Notes under the pieces: generated by a model
The model's input: the letters and a program-made list of their open reading frames with translations, nothing else
Told to the model about the DNA's origin: nothing
Databases searched by the model: none
Translations under genes and position numbers: made by a program
NCBI RefSeq assembly: GCF_014851685.1
Contig: NZ_JACVAC010000011.1
Location: 62,001 to 126,000 of the forward strand
Direction: 5' to 3'
From: Pseudomonas sp. PDM05
GTDB lineage: Bacteria > Pseudomonadota > Gammaproteobacteria > Pseudomonadales > Pseudomonadaceae
DNA length: 64,000 nucleotides
In this document: piece after piece, positions 17,652 through 28,797 of the stretch
Numbering within the stretch: the stretch's first letter is position 1
How the letters are laid out: the number at the start of each line of letters is the position of its first letter

Positions 17652-17652
<1 letters not shown>
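17443..17652 (-). CDS. Small membrane protein coupled to orphan CcoN
   Basis: 69 aa. One N-terminal membrane helix (WGWLLLMCLYGAVEYCL) is followed by a soluble tail (LPFADDPEVAQRVEQATGKQV). The ccoN stop and this start overlap as TGATG, so translation is coupled. It is probably a small partner of the oxidase subunit; similar small genes follow the orphan ccoN of other pseudomonads (from memory). It is not CcoO, CcoP or CcoQ. Confidence 0.72.
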
Positions 17653-19079
<1,427 letters not shown>

Positions 19080-19157
19080 GCTCAGTCCTCCCACGGTTCC
19101 AAGTGGCGGGCACTGTAGGAAGAGTGACAAAAACAAAACAGCCTCAGTAAAAGCTCA

Positions 19158-19171
19158 TTAATGCGGATCAG
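19158..19171 (-). promoter_or_regulatory. Putative ANR/FNR box upstream of ccoN
   Basis: On the minus strand this reads CTGAT-CCGC-ATTAA, matching TTGAT-N4-ATCAA at eight of ten positions. It fits oxygen-responsive control of an oxidase subunit. The match is imperfect. Confidence 0.45.
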
Positions 19172-19340
19172 TTTGTTTGCTATGAAAACAAGGCCACTGG
19201 CGGCGCTGATCCGCTGTTTATCGCGGGACCTGCGCTTTTATCGTACTGCACCGCAATGGCCCCGGGCTTTAATCGTACGGTGTGTGACGGCATCTGCCAT
19301 GATCAGCCCTCGCGACCTGGCTCACCCAAGGAGTTCCGCA

Positions 19341-19835
19341 ATGGACGATGTACAGCAACTGGGCGAGATGCTTCGTCATTACGCCGACACCGAAGCGTAC
19401 AAAAAACAGCAATTCGATGTGCAGTCGGCCCGTTGGGCGCAAAAGCTTGGCGAGTTGTTCGGGCAGATTGAGCAGTGGCTGGAGCCGGTCAAGGCAGTCG
19501 GGTTGCTTGAAGTCCACCGAGAAGCTTATGTGGCGAGCGGCCCGAGCGTCCCGGTGGAGACCTCGACCTTCAAGACCGAGAAGCTGAACGTGCAGATCAC
19601 CGGCAAGACCGTGGAGTTTGTACCGGATGTCATGGGCGCGGGCGGCTTGATCTCGGTGGCGGTAATGGGCCTGACGGCCGCGCGTCACGGCAGTGTCTCG
19701 CTGGTGTTGCCAGCGGATAAAAACGACTGGTTATGGAAGAAAACCAACGGCCTCAAAGACCCGGACACCTTTGGCTTTGATGCGAATTTCCTGGCCTCGC
19801 AGTTACAGGGCCTGATTCCACGTGAACGCAACTGA
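19341..19835 (+). CDS. Conserved hypothetical protein
   Basis: 164 aa with no signal peptide or membrane helix; a helical N-terminal half (QQLGEMLRHYADTEAYKKQQF) and a beta-rich C-terminal half. I do not recognise a family. The ATG at 19341 is chosen because AAGGAG precedes it; the frame is open upstream to 19161. Apparently its own transcription unit, followed by a lipoprotein gene. Confidence 0.65.
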   Translation: MDDVQQLGEMLRHYADTEAYKKQQFDVQSARWAQKLGELFGQIEQWLEPVKAVGLLEVHREAYVASGPSVPVETSTFKTEKLNVQITGKTVEFVPDVMGAGGLISVAVMGLTAARHGSVSLVLPADKNDWLWKKTNGLKDPDTFGFDANFLASQLQGLIPRERN

Positions 19836-19907
19836 GCCGGCTATTTCTCCAGAGTTGGCTATACCTACAGCTCGATGTTTCAGTGATGATCGCCAAGGAG
19901 TGCCGTG

Positions 19908-20579
19908 ATGAAACCAAGACTAATGCTCAGCGCGCTGTGCGTTGCCTCCATCGCAATGGCAGGCTGCGCCAGCAAAATCACGCAACCGGATGAATATTCC
20001 GGGTTTCTTTCCGACTACAGCCAGCTCAAGGAGGCCAAGTCGCCGTCGGGCGCCGACGTGATGCGCTGGGTCGATCCCAAGCTCGACCTGAGCCGCTACC
20101 ACGCGGTGTTTATCGAGCCGACCCAGTTCTACCCCAAGCCCCAAGCCACCGCAAAAATTCCCGACAGCACCCTCAACGGCATCAACGCCTACTACAACCA
20201 GGCGCTCAAGCGTGAACTGGAGAAATCCCTGCCGCTGGCCAAGGCCCCAGGCCCCGGGGTGGTCGTGGTGCGCGCAGCGATTACCGCCGTCAGCAGCAAG
20301 ACCGAAGCGCTCAAGCCTTACGAGTACATTCCGGTGGCGCTGGCCGTGGCGGCGGTAAGTACCGGCGCGGGTATCCGTGACCAGGAAACCACGCTGGGCA
20401 CTGAGGCACAGTTTCTCGACGGGGCCAGCGGCAAGGTGCTTGCCCAAGTGGTGCGCAAAGGCACCGGCAAGCCGTTGGCCAACGATGCGCAGGTAATGAA
20501 GGCCGATGACGTCAAAAGTGTGATCGATGGCTGGGCATCAGACCTGCATCAGTCTTATGTAAAGCTGAAAAGACCCTAG
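19908..20579 (+). CDS. DUF3313 lipoprotein
   Basis: 223 aa with a lipoprotein signal (LMLSALCVASIAMAGC; acylated Cys at about residue 21), so it is anchored in the outer membrane or periplasm. The body fits DUF3313 (LSRYHAVFIEPTQFYP). AAGGAG lies 7 bases before the ATG at 19908; a GTG just before it is less likely. Its last four bases overlap the convergent DUF3829 gene. Confidence 0.78.
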   Translation: MKPRLMLSALCVASIAMAGCASKITQPDEYSGFLSDYSQLKEAKSPSGADVMRWVDPKLDLSRYHAVFIEPTQFYPKPQATAKIPDSTLNGINAYYNQALKRELEKSLPLAKAPGPGVVVVRAAITAVSSKTEALKPYEYIPVALAVAAVSTGAGIRDQETTLGTEAQFLDGASGKVLAQVVRKGTGKPLANDAQVMKADDVKSVIDGWASDLHQSYVKLKRP

Positions 20580-21586
20580 AACGTGTTGCGCGCCTGGCGA
20601 TTGTAGTAGCTGAGCAGGCTGTCATAGCGGCGGGCGACGACGTAATAGTCGTCGCTCAGTTGCTGCGGCGACGCGTGATCAAGCCAATCGTTGAGCAACG
20701 CATGCATCGCCTCAAGGTAGGCGTCGACGCTCGGTTTGACGCTGTACCAGAGGTAGGCTGCGTCCTCGTCGCGGGCGGTGCGCGGGACACCCTTGGTGAA
20801 GCGTTCAGTGTTCTCGCCAGCCACTTGTACGGCGGCCGCCAGCGTCGCCAGCGCTTGGGGCGTGAGGCTGGCGTTGCGCATGCCCTGGTCGACCTGGTTG
20901 ATTGCCTGGCGCGCCGTGATCATGTAATTGAGCACGTGCCAGTGCAGGTCCTCGCCGAAACGAGCTTTTAGCAGGGTCAGTTGCGCGGGTCGCAAGCGCT
21001 GTTCCTCGCGTTCCAGCGCGCGGCGCAGCTCGGCAGAGATCGACGTGTAGGCCGCGCCTTCTTTGAGCATGTTCTCCCTGAGCAGCGCCAACATGTTGTC
21101 GTTGAACAATCGTTCGTAGGCCGCCGACTGTGGCTGGGACGACTTGGACACGTAGATCAACCCGGTGATGGCATTCAGGCTTGGCACGAACCGCTCGGCT
21201 ACGCCGATCAAGCGGCTCCCGGGTTGCTGGCTCTTGAGTTTGAGCGTGATGTTTTCACCGCAGGCATCTTTCTGGATCGTCCGCGCGTCGGGCTCGGTGG
21301 TATCGCCGAATTCGCTGCGGTTGTGCGGATAGCCGGCGGGGTGCAGTGTTGACTGCCCATCGCTGAGGTTCGGGTTGGCGCGGCGGTAGTACACCAGCCG
21401 CGTATCGCGGTCGACGCGGTTGACGCAATCGATGAGCGGTGCCAGCGCGCTGGCCATTGCCGTGTCGGCGCCATCGCGTTGGTCCCACCACAACCCGACC
21501 AGTTGCACTTGCTTGGCGGCACCGGCGAGGCCAAACAGCCCCATGACCAGCGCAATGCCGAGGGCAATAAACCAATTGGAATTCAT
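20576..21586 (-). CDS. DUF3829-like membrane-anchored protein
   Basis: 336 aa with one N-terminal membrane helix (WFIALGIALVMGLFGLAG) and a large helical extracytoplasmic domain of DUF3829 type (DDYYVVARRYDSLLSYYN). Its ATG overlaps the stop of the upstream J-domain-like gene (ATGA), and AGGAGG precedes it. The two proteins probably work together at the membrane. No enzymatic motif. Confidence 0.68.
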   Translation of the reverse strand: MNSNWFIALGIALVMGLFGLAGAAKQVQLVGLWWDQRDGADTAMASALAPLIDCVNRVDRDTRLVYYRRANPNLSDGQSTLHPAGYPHNRSEFGDTTEPDARTIQKDACGENITLKLKSQQPGSRLIGVAERFVPSLNAITGLIYVSKSSQPQSAAYERLFNDNMLALLRENMLKEGAAYTSISAELRRALEREEQRLRPAQLTLLKARFGEDLHWHVLNYMITARQAINQVDQGMRNASLTPQALATLAAAVQVAGENTERFTKGVPRTARDEDAAYLWYSVKPSVDAYLEAMHALLNDWLDHASPQQLSDDYYVVARRYDSLLSYYNRQARNTF

Positions 21587-23133
21587 TGTGCAGCCTCCTG
21601 GCCATACCACTGCTCCTGCGTCGCAGGGGCCTGACAGTGTTCGGCGGTGCGCGGCATGCGGCTGCACAAACGCTCGGTCCACTGTTGCAGGCCTTGATTG
21701 CGGGTGACCAGGTAGTGGTTGTCGAGCATCTTCAAGCCGCCGTACAGCGCGATGCCGCCGACGACGCACAGCGCAATAGCGAGGTTGGTCCTGCGCGGGT
21801 TGCGCACGGACCACGGCGTGTGTTGGTTCATGAACGGCCGCTTGACTGCGCCGATCAGCGCCAGTGCCAGCACCAGGGTCAGGCTGGCGAGGGGGCCGAA
21901 CCAGTAACCGAGGACGGCGACGAGCACCCCACCGGGCAGCAGATCACGAAGCGGCAGCAAGGGCAGGTGAGTGGGGCTGAGCCAGCGCGGCAGGCGCTGG
22001 CTCAAGCGCTCGTCGTGCAAGCGATATTGATGCGCCAGCGGCCGCCAGACCTGCCATGCCACACCCGCGCCTATTGCAAAGGCCAGCGACCACAGCAGCC
22101 CTTGGCCGACAGTCGGGACGACGTTGCCGTGCAAGGTGTCGGCCTGCCCGAAGGTACCGACCACACACGCCAACAGCAGCGCCACCAACCATGGCCAGGT
22201 GTCCAGGCCCTTGTCCCAACCTTGCCAGAAATACACGGTGCCACCGGGCATCGCTTCGGCCACGGCGACGTGTTCGGCGTAGATGTCCGCGCTGAGTGCC
22301 TGACAAGCCTGCCAGTCGTCTTCATCCAAGCGCTGGGCAAATGCGCGACGCTGACCGAGTGTCATCGGCGCCAACAGCAAGCGGGCGGCGCGTTGCTGAG
22401 GGCTGTAGGGCGGCTGTTCGGCCAGTGCACGCTGCTGGGCCAGGAACAGCGGTGCCTGCTGGCGGCGCAGCAGCAACGCCCACTCATCGGCAGGGCAGCT
22501 GTGGTCCGCGCCACCGTGCCAGCCCTGGCCGACGCAGACCGCGTCAAACACCGCGCTCGACCAATAACGGTTGTTTGCCAGCAGCCTGGCCAGCCATTCA
22601 TTGAACCAGTCGGCGTGGGGGTATTTGCTCACCCACGTGCGCTCGTTCCGTGCGGCATAGGCGGCGAGGAATGCCTCGTCGTGTTGCTGCTCAAGGGCTT
22701 CGTACAGAGGTTTTTGCAATGCGGTGCGTTGTTGGTATTCCAGGGTTTGCATCAATGCAACGGGCAGTTCCAGGCGCTGCCAGGCCGTCATCCAATTGAA
22801 CGTTTCGAACGCCCACCGGGTGTCGGCGGCGTCGAGTTCGCCGTCGACACTGCGTTGCAACAGGTGAATCTCGAAGAGCAGCAGCGTGCCGTCGGCCATC
22901 GCGGCTTGATAGCGCTGGTCGAGGCTGGTGCCCGTTTCCTCGACCAGCACCTCGGGGGCCTCGTCGTACGCTTGCGCACTCCACGCCAACGCCGCTTCAT
23001 AGGCTTCGCGCAAGCGCTGGAAGCCCTCGGGGTCGTCATCCGGACGGGTCTTTTTCAGTAACGCCGCGTATTGACGCTTGATTGCGCGGCTATCGGCGTC
23101 CGGGGTGAGGCCGAGGACATTCCAGCAAGTCAT
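21583..23133 (-). CDS. J-domain-like membrane protein without HPD
   Basis: 516 aa. The first ~45 residues resemble a DnaJ J-domain (WNVLGLTPDADSRAIKRQYA ... GFQRLREAYEAAL). The loop reads TRPDDDP where HPD is required for DnaK stimulation, so canonical cochaperone activity is doubtful. A long helical middle follows, then several membrane helices (WLVALLLACVVGTFG; LTLVLALALIGAV; LAIALCVVGGIALYGGL). Coupled to the DUF3829 gene downstream. Function unknown. Confidence 0.7.
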   Translation of the reverse strand: MTCWNVLGLTPDADSRAIKRQYAALLKKTRPDDDPEGFQRLREAYEAALAWSAQAYDEAPEVLVEETGTSLDQRYQAAMADGTLLLFEIHLLQRSVDGELDAADTRWAFETFNWMTAWQRLELPVALMQTLEYQQRTALQKPLYEALEQQHDEAFLAAYAARNERTWVSKYPHADWFNEWLARLLANNRYWSSAVFDAVCVGQGWHGGADHSCPADEWALLLRRQQAPLFLAQQRALAEQPPYSPQQRAARLLLAPMTLGQRRAFAQRLDEDDWQACQALSADIYAEHVAVAEAMPGGTVYFWQGWDKGLDTWPWLVALLLACVVGTFGQADTLHGNVVPTVGQGLLWSLAFAIGAGVAWQVWRPLAHQYRLHDERLSQRLPRWLSPTHLPLLPLRDLLPGGVLVAVLGYWFGPLASLTLVLALALIGAVKRPFMNQHTPWSVRNPRRTNLAIALCVVGGIALYGGLKMLDNHYLVTRNQGLQQWTERLCSRMPRTAEHCQAPATQEQWYGQEAAQ

Positions 23134-23163
23134 ATGCAGTACAACTCCATAAACAGCAGGGTG

Positions 23164-24564
23164 TTACTTGAGCGGTGTCAGCGGCGGCAGTTTCCACTGG
23201 CCGCTCCCTACTTCAGGCTTGGGCAGATAGATGCGCAGCACTGCGTAGAACGGCCCGGTCGGGGCGGGCAGCCAGTTGCTTTGCTCGGCTTTCGGCGGCT
23301 CGTGGTGCTGCAACGCCAGCGTCAGGCCGCCATCGGCGTCAGGCTTGAGGTCTGCCAACATGCGTGAATTGATCACGTAGCGTTTCTTGTGGTTGGGCAC
23401 CAGCTGCTTGGTCTTGGCGTCGTACATGGTCAGCGACCAGAACGCATCGGTCGGCGGCAGTTGGTCCTTGGCGAAGTGTACGGTGTAGCTGTGGCGCGCG
23501 CCGTTGGCCGGTTTGCCGTCACTGTCGAGGACGTACTTCAGGTGCGCGATTTCATCGCTGGAACTGCCGAAAAGCCCTTGGTCGGCGCCGGCGTAGCGGT
23601 AGAGGTAATTGTTCTTGAGGCGGTCGCGGCTACCGTAGAGATCGGCCCTGGTCACCTGGTTGGTGTCGAGCTTGTCCTTCTTGAAGGCGGCGAACTCGGC
23701 CCGGGCATCGCTGATTCCGTCCTCAAGGGCTTTACGCTGTTCTGCGCTCAACTGGTTGACCTTGAATGGCGCACCTGCGGCGATGCCGATCTTGGCGAAG
23801 CGGGCCAACAGGTCTTTTTCGCTGTCCTGGGGCGCAGCAAACGCCAGCATGAAGTTCAGGTAGCGGAACAGCTGCGGGCCTTCGGTCATGGTGGCCATGG
23901 GCTTGGGCCATTCGATCCTGGGCGCGGCGGCCGGGGCCGGCTGTTTCACGTAGCTGCTCAGGGGCTGCACTTTGTAGCCGCCCTGGATCTGCTTGACCTT
24001 GCCCAGGTCTTTTTCATCGAACAGCTGCGTGCGGTACAGGGCGTAGGCAATATTGCTTTCGCTGTAGAGCACGCGGTCGATGTCCACCGGCTGCTGACCT
24101 TTCCAGCCCGGGCCTGCGACCATGTAGTGGCCGCCATTGTTGCCTGTGCTGCGGGTACCCAGGTAGGCGAAGTTCTGCGTATACAGGTCGATCAACTGCA
24201 CCGAGTAGTAACGGTTGTCGTCGATCTTGGGCAGGGTCAGTACCTGGGGTTCCTTGCGCAGGTCCATCCAGACGAAGGAGTAGGGCGTGTCCACGTTGGG
24301 GGAGGAGACGGCGGAGTCCTTGGGAGTGAGCACCTGGGCGGAATTGGCGATGCGATTGAACGGCGCCTTGAAGTTGGCACCGCCTTTATCAACGGCCTGG
24401 GTGTAGAGCGTCTTGTACATCGCCACCACCGGGTAGCCGTACAGATAGGCTTCCTTGGCAATGGCGCGGGCTTCGGCGGGGCTGGCGGTGAAGTCGGCCA
24501 GGGCGCCGGTACTCATGAGTATCGAGAGGCTCGCCAACAGCAGGCGCGTCGGTTTTCCAATCAT
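23164..24564 (-). CDS. Exported DUF1254/DUF1214 protein
   Basis: 466 aa with a signal peptide (RLLLASLSILMSTGALA). DUF1254 is seen first (AIAKEAYLYGYPVVAMYKTLY; NVDTPYSFVWMDL), then DUF1214 (FWSLTMYDAKTKQLVPN; NWLPAPTGPFYAVLRIYLP). Members are abundant in proteobacteria and have no settled function. It lies 31 bases upstream of the J-domain-like gene in the same direction and might be transcribed with it. Confidence 0.82.
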   Translation of the reverse strand: MIGKPTRLLLASLSILMSTGALADFTASPAEARAIAKEAYLYGYPVVAMYKTLYTQAVDKGGANFKAPFNRIANSAQVLTPKDSAVSSPNVDTPYSFVWMDLRKEPQVLTLPKIDDNRYYSVQLIDLYTQNFAYLGTRSTGNNGGHYMVAGPGWKGQQPVDIDRVLYSESNIAYALYRTQLFDEKDLGKVKQIQGGYKVQPLSSYVKQPAPAAAPRIEWPKPMATMTEGPQLFRYLNFMLAFAAPQDSEKDLLARFAKIGIAAGAPFKVNQLSAEQRKALEDGISDARAEFAAFKKDKLDTNQVTRADLYGSRDRLKNNYLYRYAGADQGLFGSSSDEIAHLKYVLDSDGKPANGARHSYTVHFAKDQLPPTDAFWSLTMYDAKTKQLVPNHKKRYVINSRMLADLKPDADGGLTLALQHHEPPKAEQSNWLPAPTGPFYAVLRIYLPKPEVGSGQWKLPPLTPLK

Positions 24565-24669
24565 GTTGTTGCGTCCTTCCAGAGAGCTTATTTAGAGGGC
24601 GGGGAATCAGAGCGCCGAGTTTCCAATTTTATTGGCCCAACGTCACGTTAATCCCTGACCGGCCCATGC

Positions 24670-24694
24670 AAAAATGCCGCCCGGGCAGGCGGCA
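24670..24694 (-). terminator. Terminator downstream of the 24.7 kb response regulator
   Basis: TGCCGCC (24675-24681) pairs with GGCGGCA (24688-24694). Read on the minus strand the stem is followed by five T's. It ends the response-regulator (and possibly toxin) transcript. Confidence 0.75.
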
Positions 24695-24711
24695 CTGGTA
24701 CGGCGTTGGCG

Positions 24712-25077
24712 TCAGGCGGTGCGCAGGATCGACTGGACCTTGTCACGTAACTGGTCGATGGAGAACGGCTTGCCGATCACCTGCATGCCAGGGGGTACAT
24801 CAATGTTTTCCGCATAGCCGCTGGCAAACAGGATCGGCAGCGCGGGGCGTAGCTCACGTACCTTGGCCGCCAGTTGCTTGCCGTCCATGTCTGGCAGGCC
24901 GACGTCGGTCATCATCAGGTCGATCGGTTGATCCAGATTGTTGACCAACGCCAGCGCTTCTTCGGCATCCGCGGCCTCAAGCACACTGAACTCCAGTTCT
25001 TCGAGCACGTCGACGATCAGCATGCGCACGATGGCGTCATCTTCGACTACAAGGATGGTGGAGGCGAGCGGGGGCAT
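24712..25077 (-). CDS. Single-domain response regulator
   Basis: 121 aa receiver only. Acidic pocket in VVEDDAIV, phospho-acceptor Asp in MMTDVGLPDMDG, and the conserved Lys in VIGKPFS are present; there is no output domain. It resembles the C-terminal receiver of the hybrid kinase at 40.2-41.9 kb, suggesting a shared origin and a role in the same phosphorelay. It follows the first toxin-like gene in the same direction after 136 bases, so the two could be co-transcribed. Confidence 0.88.
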   Translation of the reverse strand: MPPLASTILVVEDDAIVRMLIVDVLEELEFSVLEAADAEEALALVNNLDQPIDLMMTDVGLPDMDGKQLAAKVRELRPALPILFASGYAENIDVPPGMQVIGKPFSIDQLRDKVQSILRTA

Positions 25078-25213
25078 AGTGAAAATTCCTGAAAAGTGAA
25101 GGTGCCGGTCTTGGTCAGTTGACAGACGATTCTCTAGTGAGTCGTATCAAGCCCGGCAAGTTCCCGAAACAGGCACGGCATTGTGCCGGTATCCCCAACG
25201 AATGTCCCGCCCG

Positions 25214-28200
25214 TCATATCGCCGTGCTAAACAAGCCATGCAGGCTGGTGATACTGCCCGTACTCTGCATCAACTCCAACTCGTTGAACTCGGCATATTT
25301 GTACTCAGGGCGGGCTCTGTCTGCGCCATAAGGCTGCATCAGCACATTCGAGCGGCCGCTGCTCAGCGCGCTTTCCAGGCCCTTCCTCATTGCCTCTTCA
25401 GTCGGGAACTTGACCAGGCCGAAGTTGGGGTCGTAGTAAAACCATTGCTTTGTGTTGTTCTGCATACTCATCCCGGCCAGTACTACATGGCCACGGTCGC
25501 GAATCAGCAGCTTTGTCGGTGCCGCTGCGTTGGCCAAATCGTCAATGATCGTCTGATGGCCAGCCTGCGTGGGTGTTTGCAGACCATGAACGCGGTTTTC
25601 CAGGATGCCTTGGAAACGGGTCAGGTCCTGGCGAAATTTGATCGATTTGGGATTGTCCAGATCGGCAATCGAGGTAAAGAAATTCCCGATCAATGTATCT
25701 GACTTGTTATTTTCAATCGCCAGCGCCATGGCATTGGCGAGCACGGCGCATTCGCCCTCGGAGAGGACGTCTGCCTGGCTCAAATAAAAGCCTTGGGGCA
25801 TGGGGGTCAACGTTCCACCCGCCGCGCGCATTTCGTCACTGAATATCTTCGAGTTACTAAGGCTGATTTCGATGCGTTTCTTTTCTAAGGCCCTGTACAA
25901 AGTTCCCACCTGCTCAGGCGTTCGATGCTTGTCGACAGCCAACTCTTTGAGTTGCTCCAGGTTCATGGATGGAAAATACCCTGGGATGTCGTCCGGCCTG
26001 CCTGAAGTGTATCCACGCAAATAAGACACCTCATCGATCGCCTTCGCCTGGCTGACGACCCTCTGAAATACCAATGGAAGATCCTGGGTGGGTGGGTTCG
26101 GGGCAACCACCGTGGCCAACCAATTGAGCAGATGCTTATCAAGCGCCTTGACTGCACCGTCCTGCGCAACGGCAGTCGGCACAAAGCCCTGCAAGGCCCC
26201 CCCATAAGGCTGCATCTTGTCGACATCAAAGGCATGCCACTTGCCATCCTTGAGCACGGCGCCGCTTGCTACGCTTTGGCCGTCCACAGGGAGGGTGCCA
26301 TATGCCGCCAAGGTGTGCTGTTTGCTGGCGGCTTTGAGCACGTCATAGCTACCGGTTGCCCCCCGCAGCTCATTGATGCCTTGCAGCATTCTGGCGCCAA
26401 TTCGCTTGAGACCGTTGCTGGCGAGCCGGGCGGTGCCCAGCGCCAAGTCACCCGCGCCACTGAGGGGGTTCAACGTGCTGATTGCGGCCGCACCGATGAC
26501 TTTGCTGACCTTGTAGGCTTTGGTCGCCGTAGAGAGTGTCGAATTGCCAATCTTGACGGCCTTGCCGACTGTGCCTGCACCAGCGGTGAGAAAACCGAAA
26601 ATATCCAAGGCCAGATCAAATGCACCATCGCCGAAATTGCCCTTTTGGAAGTTGACAATAGCCGAGCGAAAGGGGATCACGTCCAGCATGACATCGACGA
26701 TGCTGGCAATCTGCCTATTGCGCAGGTCTTCGGTGGTAGAGCCTTTGGCATGGTCTTTGATGTCTTGACTGTCAAGGTCAAGATGTTTGACAAATGTGTC
26801 GGCAATCGCCTGGGTACGCGGCGAAGCAAAGCTGTCCGGGATAGCCTCCAACGACCTTGGCGCTGCGCGGGCCAGGAGGGTATCGCCGAACGTTTCGGTT
26901 TTGCTGACTCTACTGCCATCTCGCTTCTCGCGGACCTCTGCCTGCCAAGGCAAGGCATGGGTGATGCTGCCTTTGTCAAAGTCGATTGAGTACGCGGTGG
27001 TCTTGCCATTGTGCTTGACGCTGACCATCAGCGCCTTGTCGGTTGGAAGTGGGGTTTGATCAGAAAAACCGGTGCCTAACTGGTAGGCCTTGTTTTGAAA
27101 GAACCGGACTTCGCCATATTCGAAGTTCTGTCGGTCTTCCAGAGGTAGTTGAGCTATCAGGTGCTGGATGCTGGTGCTGACGGCTTTTTTCTTGTCTTCG
27201 ATCCCCTTGGCAAATTCGGCTTCAAACGCGTCGAGGACCCTGAACCGTTTATTGGCGTTCAGCTCGGCCATCGGAAGCCGGCTGTCCTTCGAGCGAAAAA
27301 CCAGGTTTTTGTCCTTCAGGCTCATCATGGCGACATCAAGCATCGAGTGCTCGCCGGCTAAAATAACGGTTTCTCTCGCAGGTGATCCGTTATCGGGAAA
27401 GTAACGTTGCAGCACCTTGATGGCTTTGACTTCGAATAACGCTTCTTTGCCGGGGAAGCGCCTGCTCAGCTCCGCCAGTGCCATCTCCCTGCGCGATGGC
27501 AACGCTTTATCCAAGGTTTCTGTGGCGCCACGCATCTGCGCAATACGGGCATTGAACGTATCGAACAATGTCTTCATATCTTCAGGGGTGTAGAGGTGAT
27601 CGGCTTTCCTGGCTACCACGCCGTGGGCGCTGCCCCAGTCCAACAGGGCGGCTTTTTGTGCACTTTCGGTAACGGCTGGATTGGACTGCGCGGCCAATTC
27701 GGCTGCTTGCATAACTTGGAGAAAGGTCATGTTGGGGACCTTTCCGGGCGTCTGGGCGTCAACGGTTGTCGCTGCAACGGCCAGGTTGAGCCAGGCCGGG
27801 CTGCCGTAGGTGATGTTGCTGGGAATGTCTTTGATCAAGAATGCAGGCGCTCGGCTCGCCAGTAGCAGACGGGCATCGGCCCCAGCCGTGGCGAGGCTGG
27901 ACCGGCCTTGAGCGACCAGGTGCTGTTGCAAGCGCTCAACCACCACCGACGCAGGCTGACCGATATGCGCTTGGGCCGCCAGGTCGAAACCGGCCACTTT
28001 GTTCCGGTCAAGCGCTGTGGCTAGGTCCGGGTCTAGCTGAAGGTTGATGGCGGCGAGCAGGTAATCGGTATCGCTGCGTTCTGTTGCAATGCCTTGCATA
28101 TGTTCCCGCAGCGCCTTTCCCATCAATTTGGCTGCTGGGCTGTTGAGCAGAGCGTCCAGCAGCTTGGCCGGACTGTTCAAGGTCTGTGGCGAGAGCGGTA

Positions 28201-28555
28201 GCTGATAGCGCAGGAACTCCAGTATCCCCCCCGGTGTGCTCGCAACCGATGGTTGGGTTCCAAGGTGATGGGTATGACGTTGAGCGAACGCTGTCAGGCG
28301 CGCCTGCTCGTCGTTACTCAACGGTATTGGCCAGGACAGAGCGCCACTCAAGTCGCCCAGTGGATGGGGGTTAACCGTGTTCCTCGCCGAATTGGCAAGC
28401 GCTACCAAGGGGGGAGGAGTGACAGGTTGTGAATGCTGAGCGTTGGGCAACGCGTCGGCGTCCGGGGGATCTTGCCCTTCGGTCACGGTGACGGGCGCGG
28501 AATGGAAACGGTCGTAAGCGCTGGAAATTCCGTACGGGAGCATGCCTGTTATCAT
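25214..28555 (-). CDS. Large toxin-like protein 1 with translocation-like segment and YopT/C58-like protease domain
   Basis: About 1113 aa, no signal peptide. Order seen: Pro/Ser-rich N-terminus; a region shared with the second toxin (GDLSGALSWPIPL; DIPSNITYGSPAWL); a hydrophobic stretch around residues 620-720 (FRSAIVNF, then DIFGFLTAGAGTVGKAVK) resembling the translocation region of TcdA/TcdB/Mcf-type toxins; and a C-terminal cysteine-protease signature. In the latter, Cys (GECAVLANA, codon 25748-25750), His 87 residues on (RGHVVLAG) and Asp 19 further (FYYDPNFGLVKF) match the YopT/AvrPphB pattern. The start is uncertain: in-frame ATGs at 28621, 28711 and 28780 lack good ribosome sites. Divergent from the hybrid kinase; the export route is not evident. 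Function inferred. Confidence 0.72.
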   Translation of the reverse strand: MITGMLPYGISSAYDRFHSAPVTVTEGQDPPDADALPNAQHSQPVTPPPLVALANSARNTVNPHPLGDLSGALSWPIPLSNDEQARLTAFAQRHTHHLGTQPSVASTPGGILEFLRYQLPLSPQTLNSPAKLLDALLNSPAAKLMGKALREHMQGIATERSDTDYLLAAINLQLDPDLATALDRNKVAGFDLAAQAHIGQPASVVVERLQQHLVAQGRSSLATAGADARLLLASRAPAFLIKDIPSNITYGSPAWLNLAVAATTVDAQTPGKVPNMTFLQVMQAAELAAQSNPAVTESAQKAALLDWGSAHGVVARKADHLYTPEDMKTLFDTFNARIAQMRGATETLDKALPSRREMALAELSRRFPGKEALFEVKAIKVLQRYFPDNGSPARETVILAGEHSMLDVAMMSLKDKNLVFRSKDSRLPMAELNANKRFRVLDAFEAEFAKGIEDKKKAVSTSIQHLIAQLPLEDRQNFEYGEVRFFQNKAYQLGTGFSDQTPLPTDKALMVSVKHNGKTTAYSIDFDKGSITHALPWQAEVREKRDGSRVSKTETFGDTLLARAAPRSLEAIPDSFASPRTQAIADTFVKHLDLDSQDIKDHAKGSTTEDLRNRQIASIVDVMLDVIPFRSAIVNFQKGNFGDGAFDLALDIFGFLTAGAGTVGKAVKIGNSTLSTATKAYKVSKVIGAAAISTLNPLSGAGDLALGTARLASNGLKRIGARMLQGINELRGATGSYDVLKAASKQHTLAAYGTLPVDGQSVASGAVLKDGKWHAFDVDKMQPYGGALQGFVPTAVAQDGAVKALDKHLLNWLATVVAPNPPTQDLPLVFQRVVSQAKAIDEVSYLRGYTSGRPDDIPGYFPSMNLEQLKELAVDKHRTPEQVGTLYRALEKKRIEISLSNSKIFSDEMRAAGGTLTPMPQGFYLSQADVLSEGECAVLANAMALAIENNKSDTLIGNFFTSIADLDNPKSIKFRQDLTRFQGILENRVHGLQTPTQAGHQTIIDDLANAAAPTKLLIRDRGHVVLAGMSMQNNTKQWFYYDPNFGLVKFPTEEAMRKGLESALSSGRSNVLMQPYGADRARPEYKYAEFNELELMQSTGSITSLHGLFSTAI

Positions 28556-28797
28556 TTGGGCGTACCTGCGAAGGGAGGAGAGGTGCCGGCGGGGCACACT
28601 TTTATCGTGTCGGTGTGCCATGGGTTGCCCGAAATGAGGTGAGCGTTCCTGCAAGAGGAGCGAAATTTCGTTTAAGACTGTGTGGCTCCCCGTAAGCGCG
28701 TGGTAAGGCATTCGAGTAAAAACGACGGGCAAACATGGCCTCTGGCCCACCTTTGGGGCAAACTCCCGGTTTTTCCCCACTCGGCCAAGGCATGCCT
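28556..28797. promoter_or_regulatory. Divergent region between toxin 1 and hybrid kinase
   Basis: 242 bases must hold the kinase promoter and, if the ATG at 28555 is used, that of the toxin gene. The toxin frame stays open across most of it, so part may instead be coding. No clear operator is seen. Confidence 0.3.

Noticed and set aside
25078..25213. Hairpin GGCAC-GGCATT-GTGCC after toxin 1 as a terminator
   Set aside because: Short stem with no T-run on the minus strand; left as unassigned.
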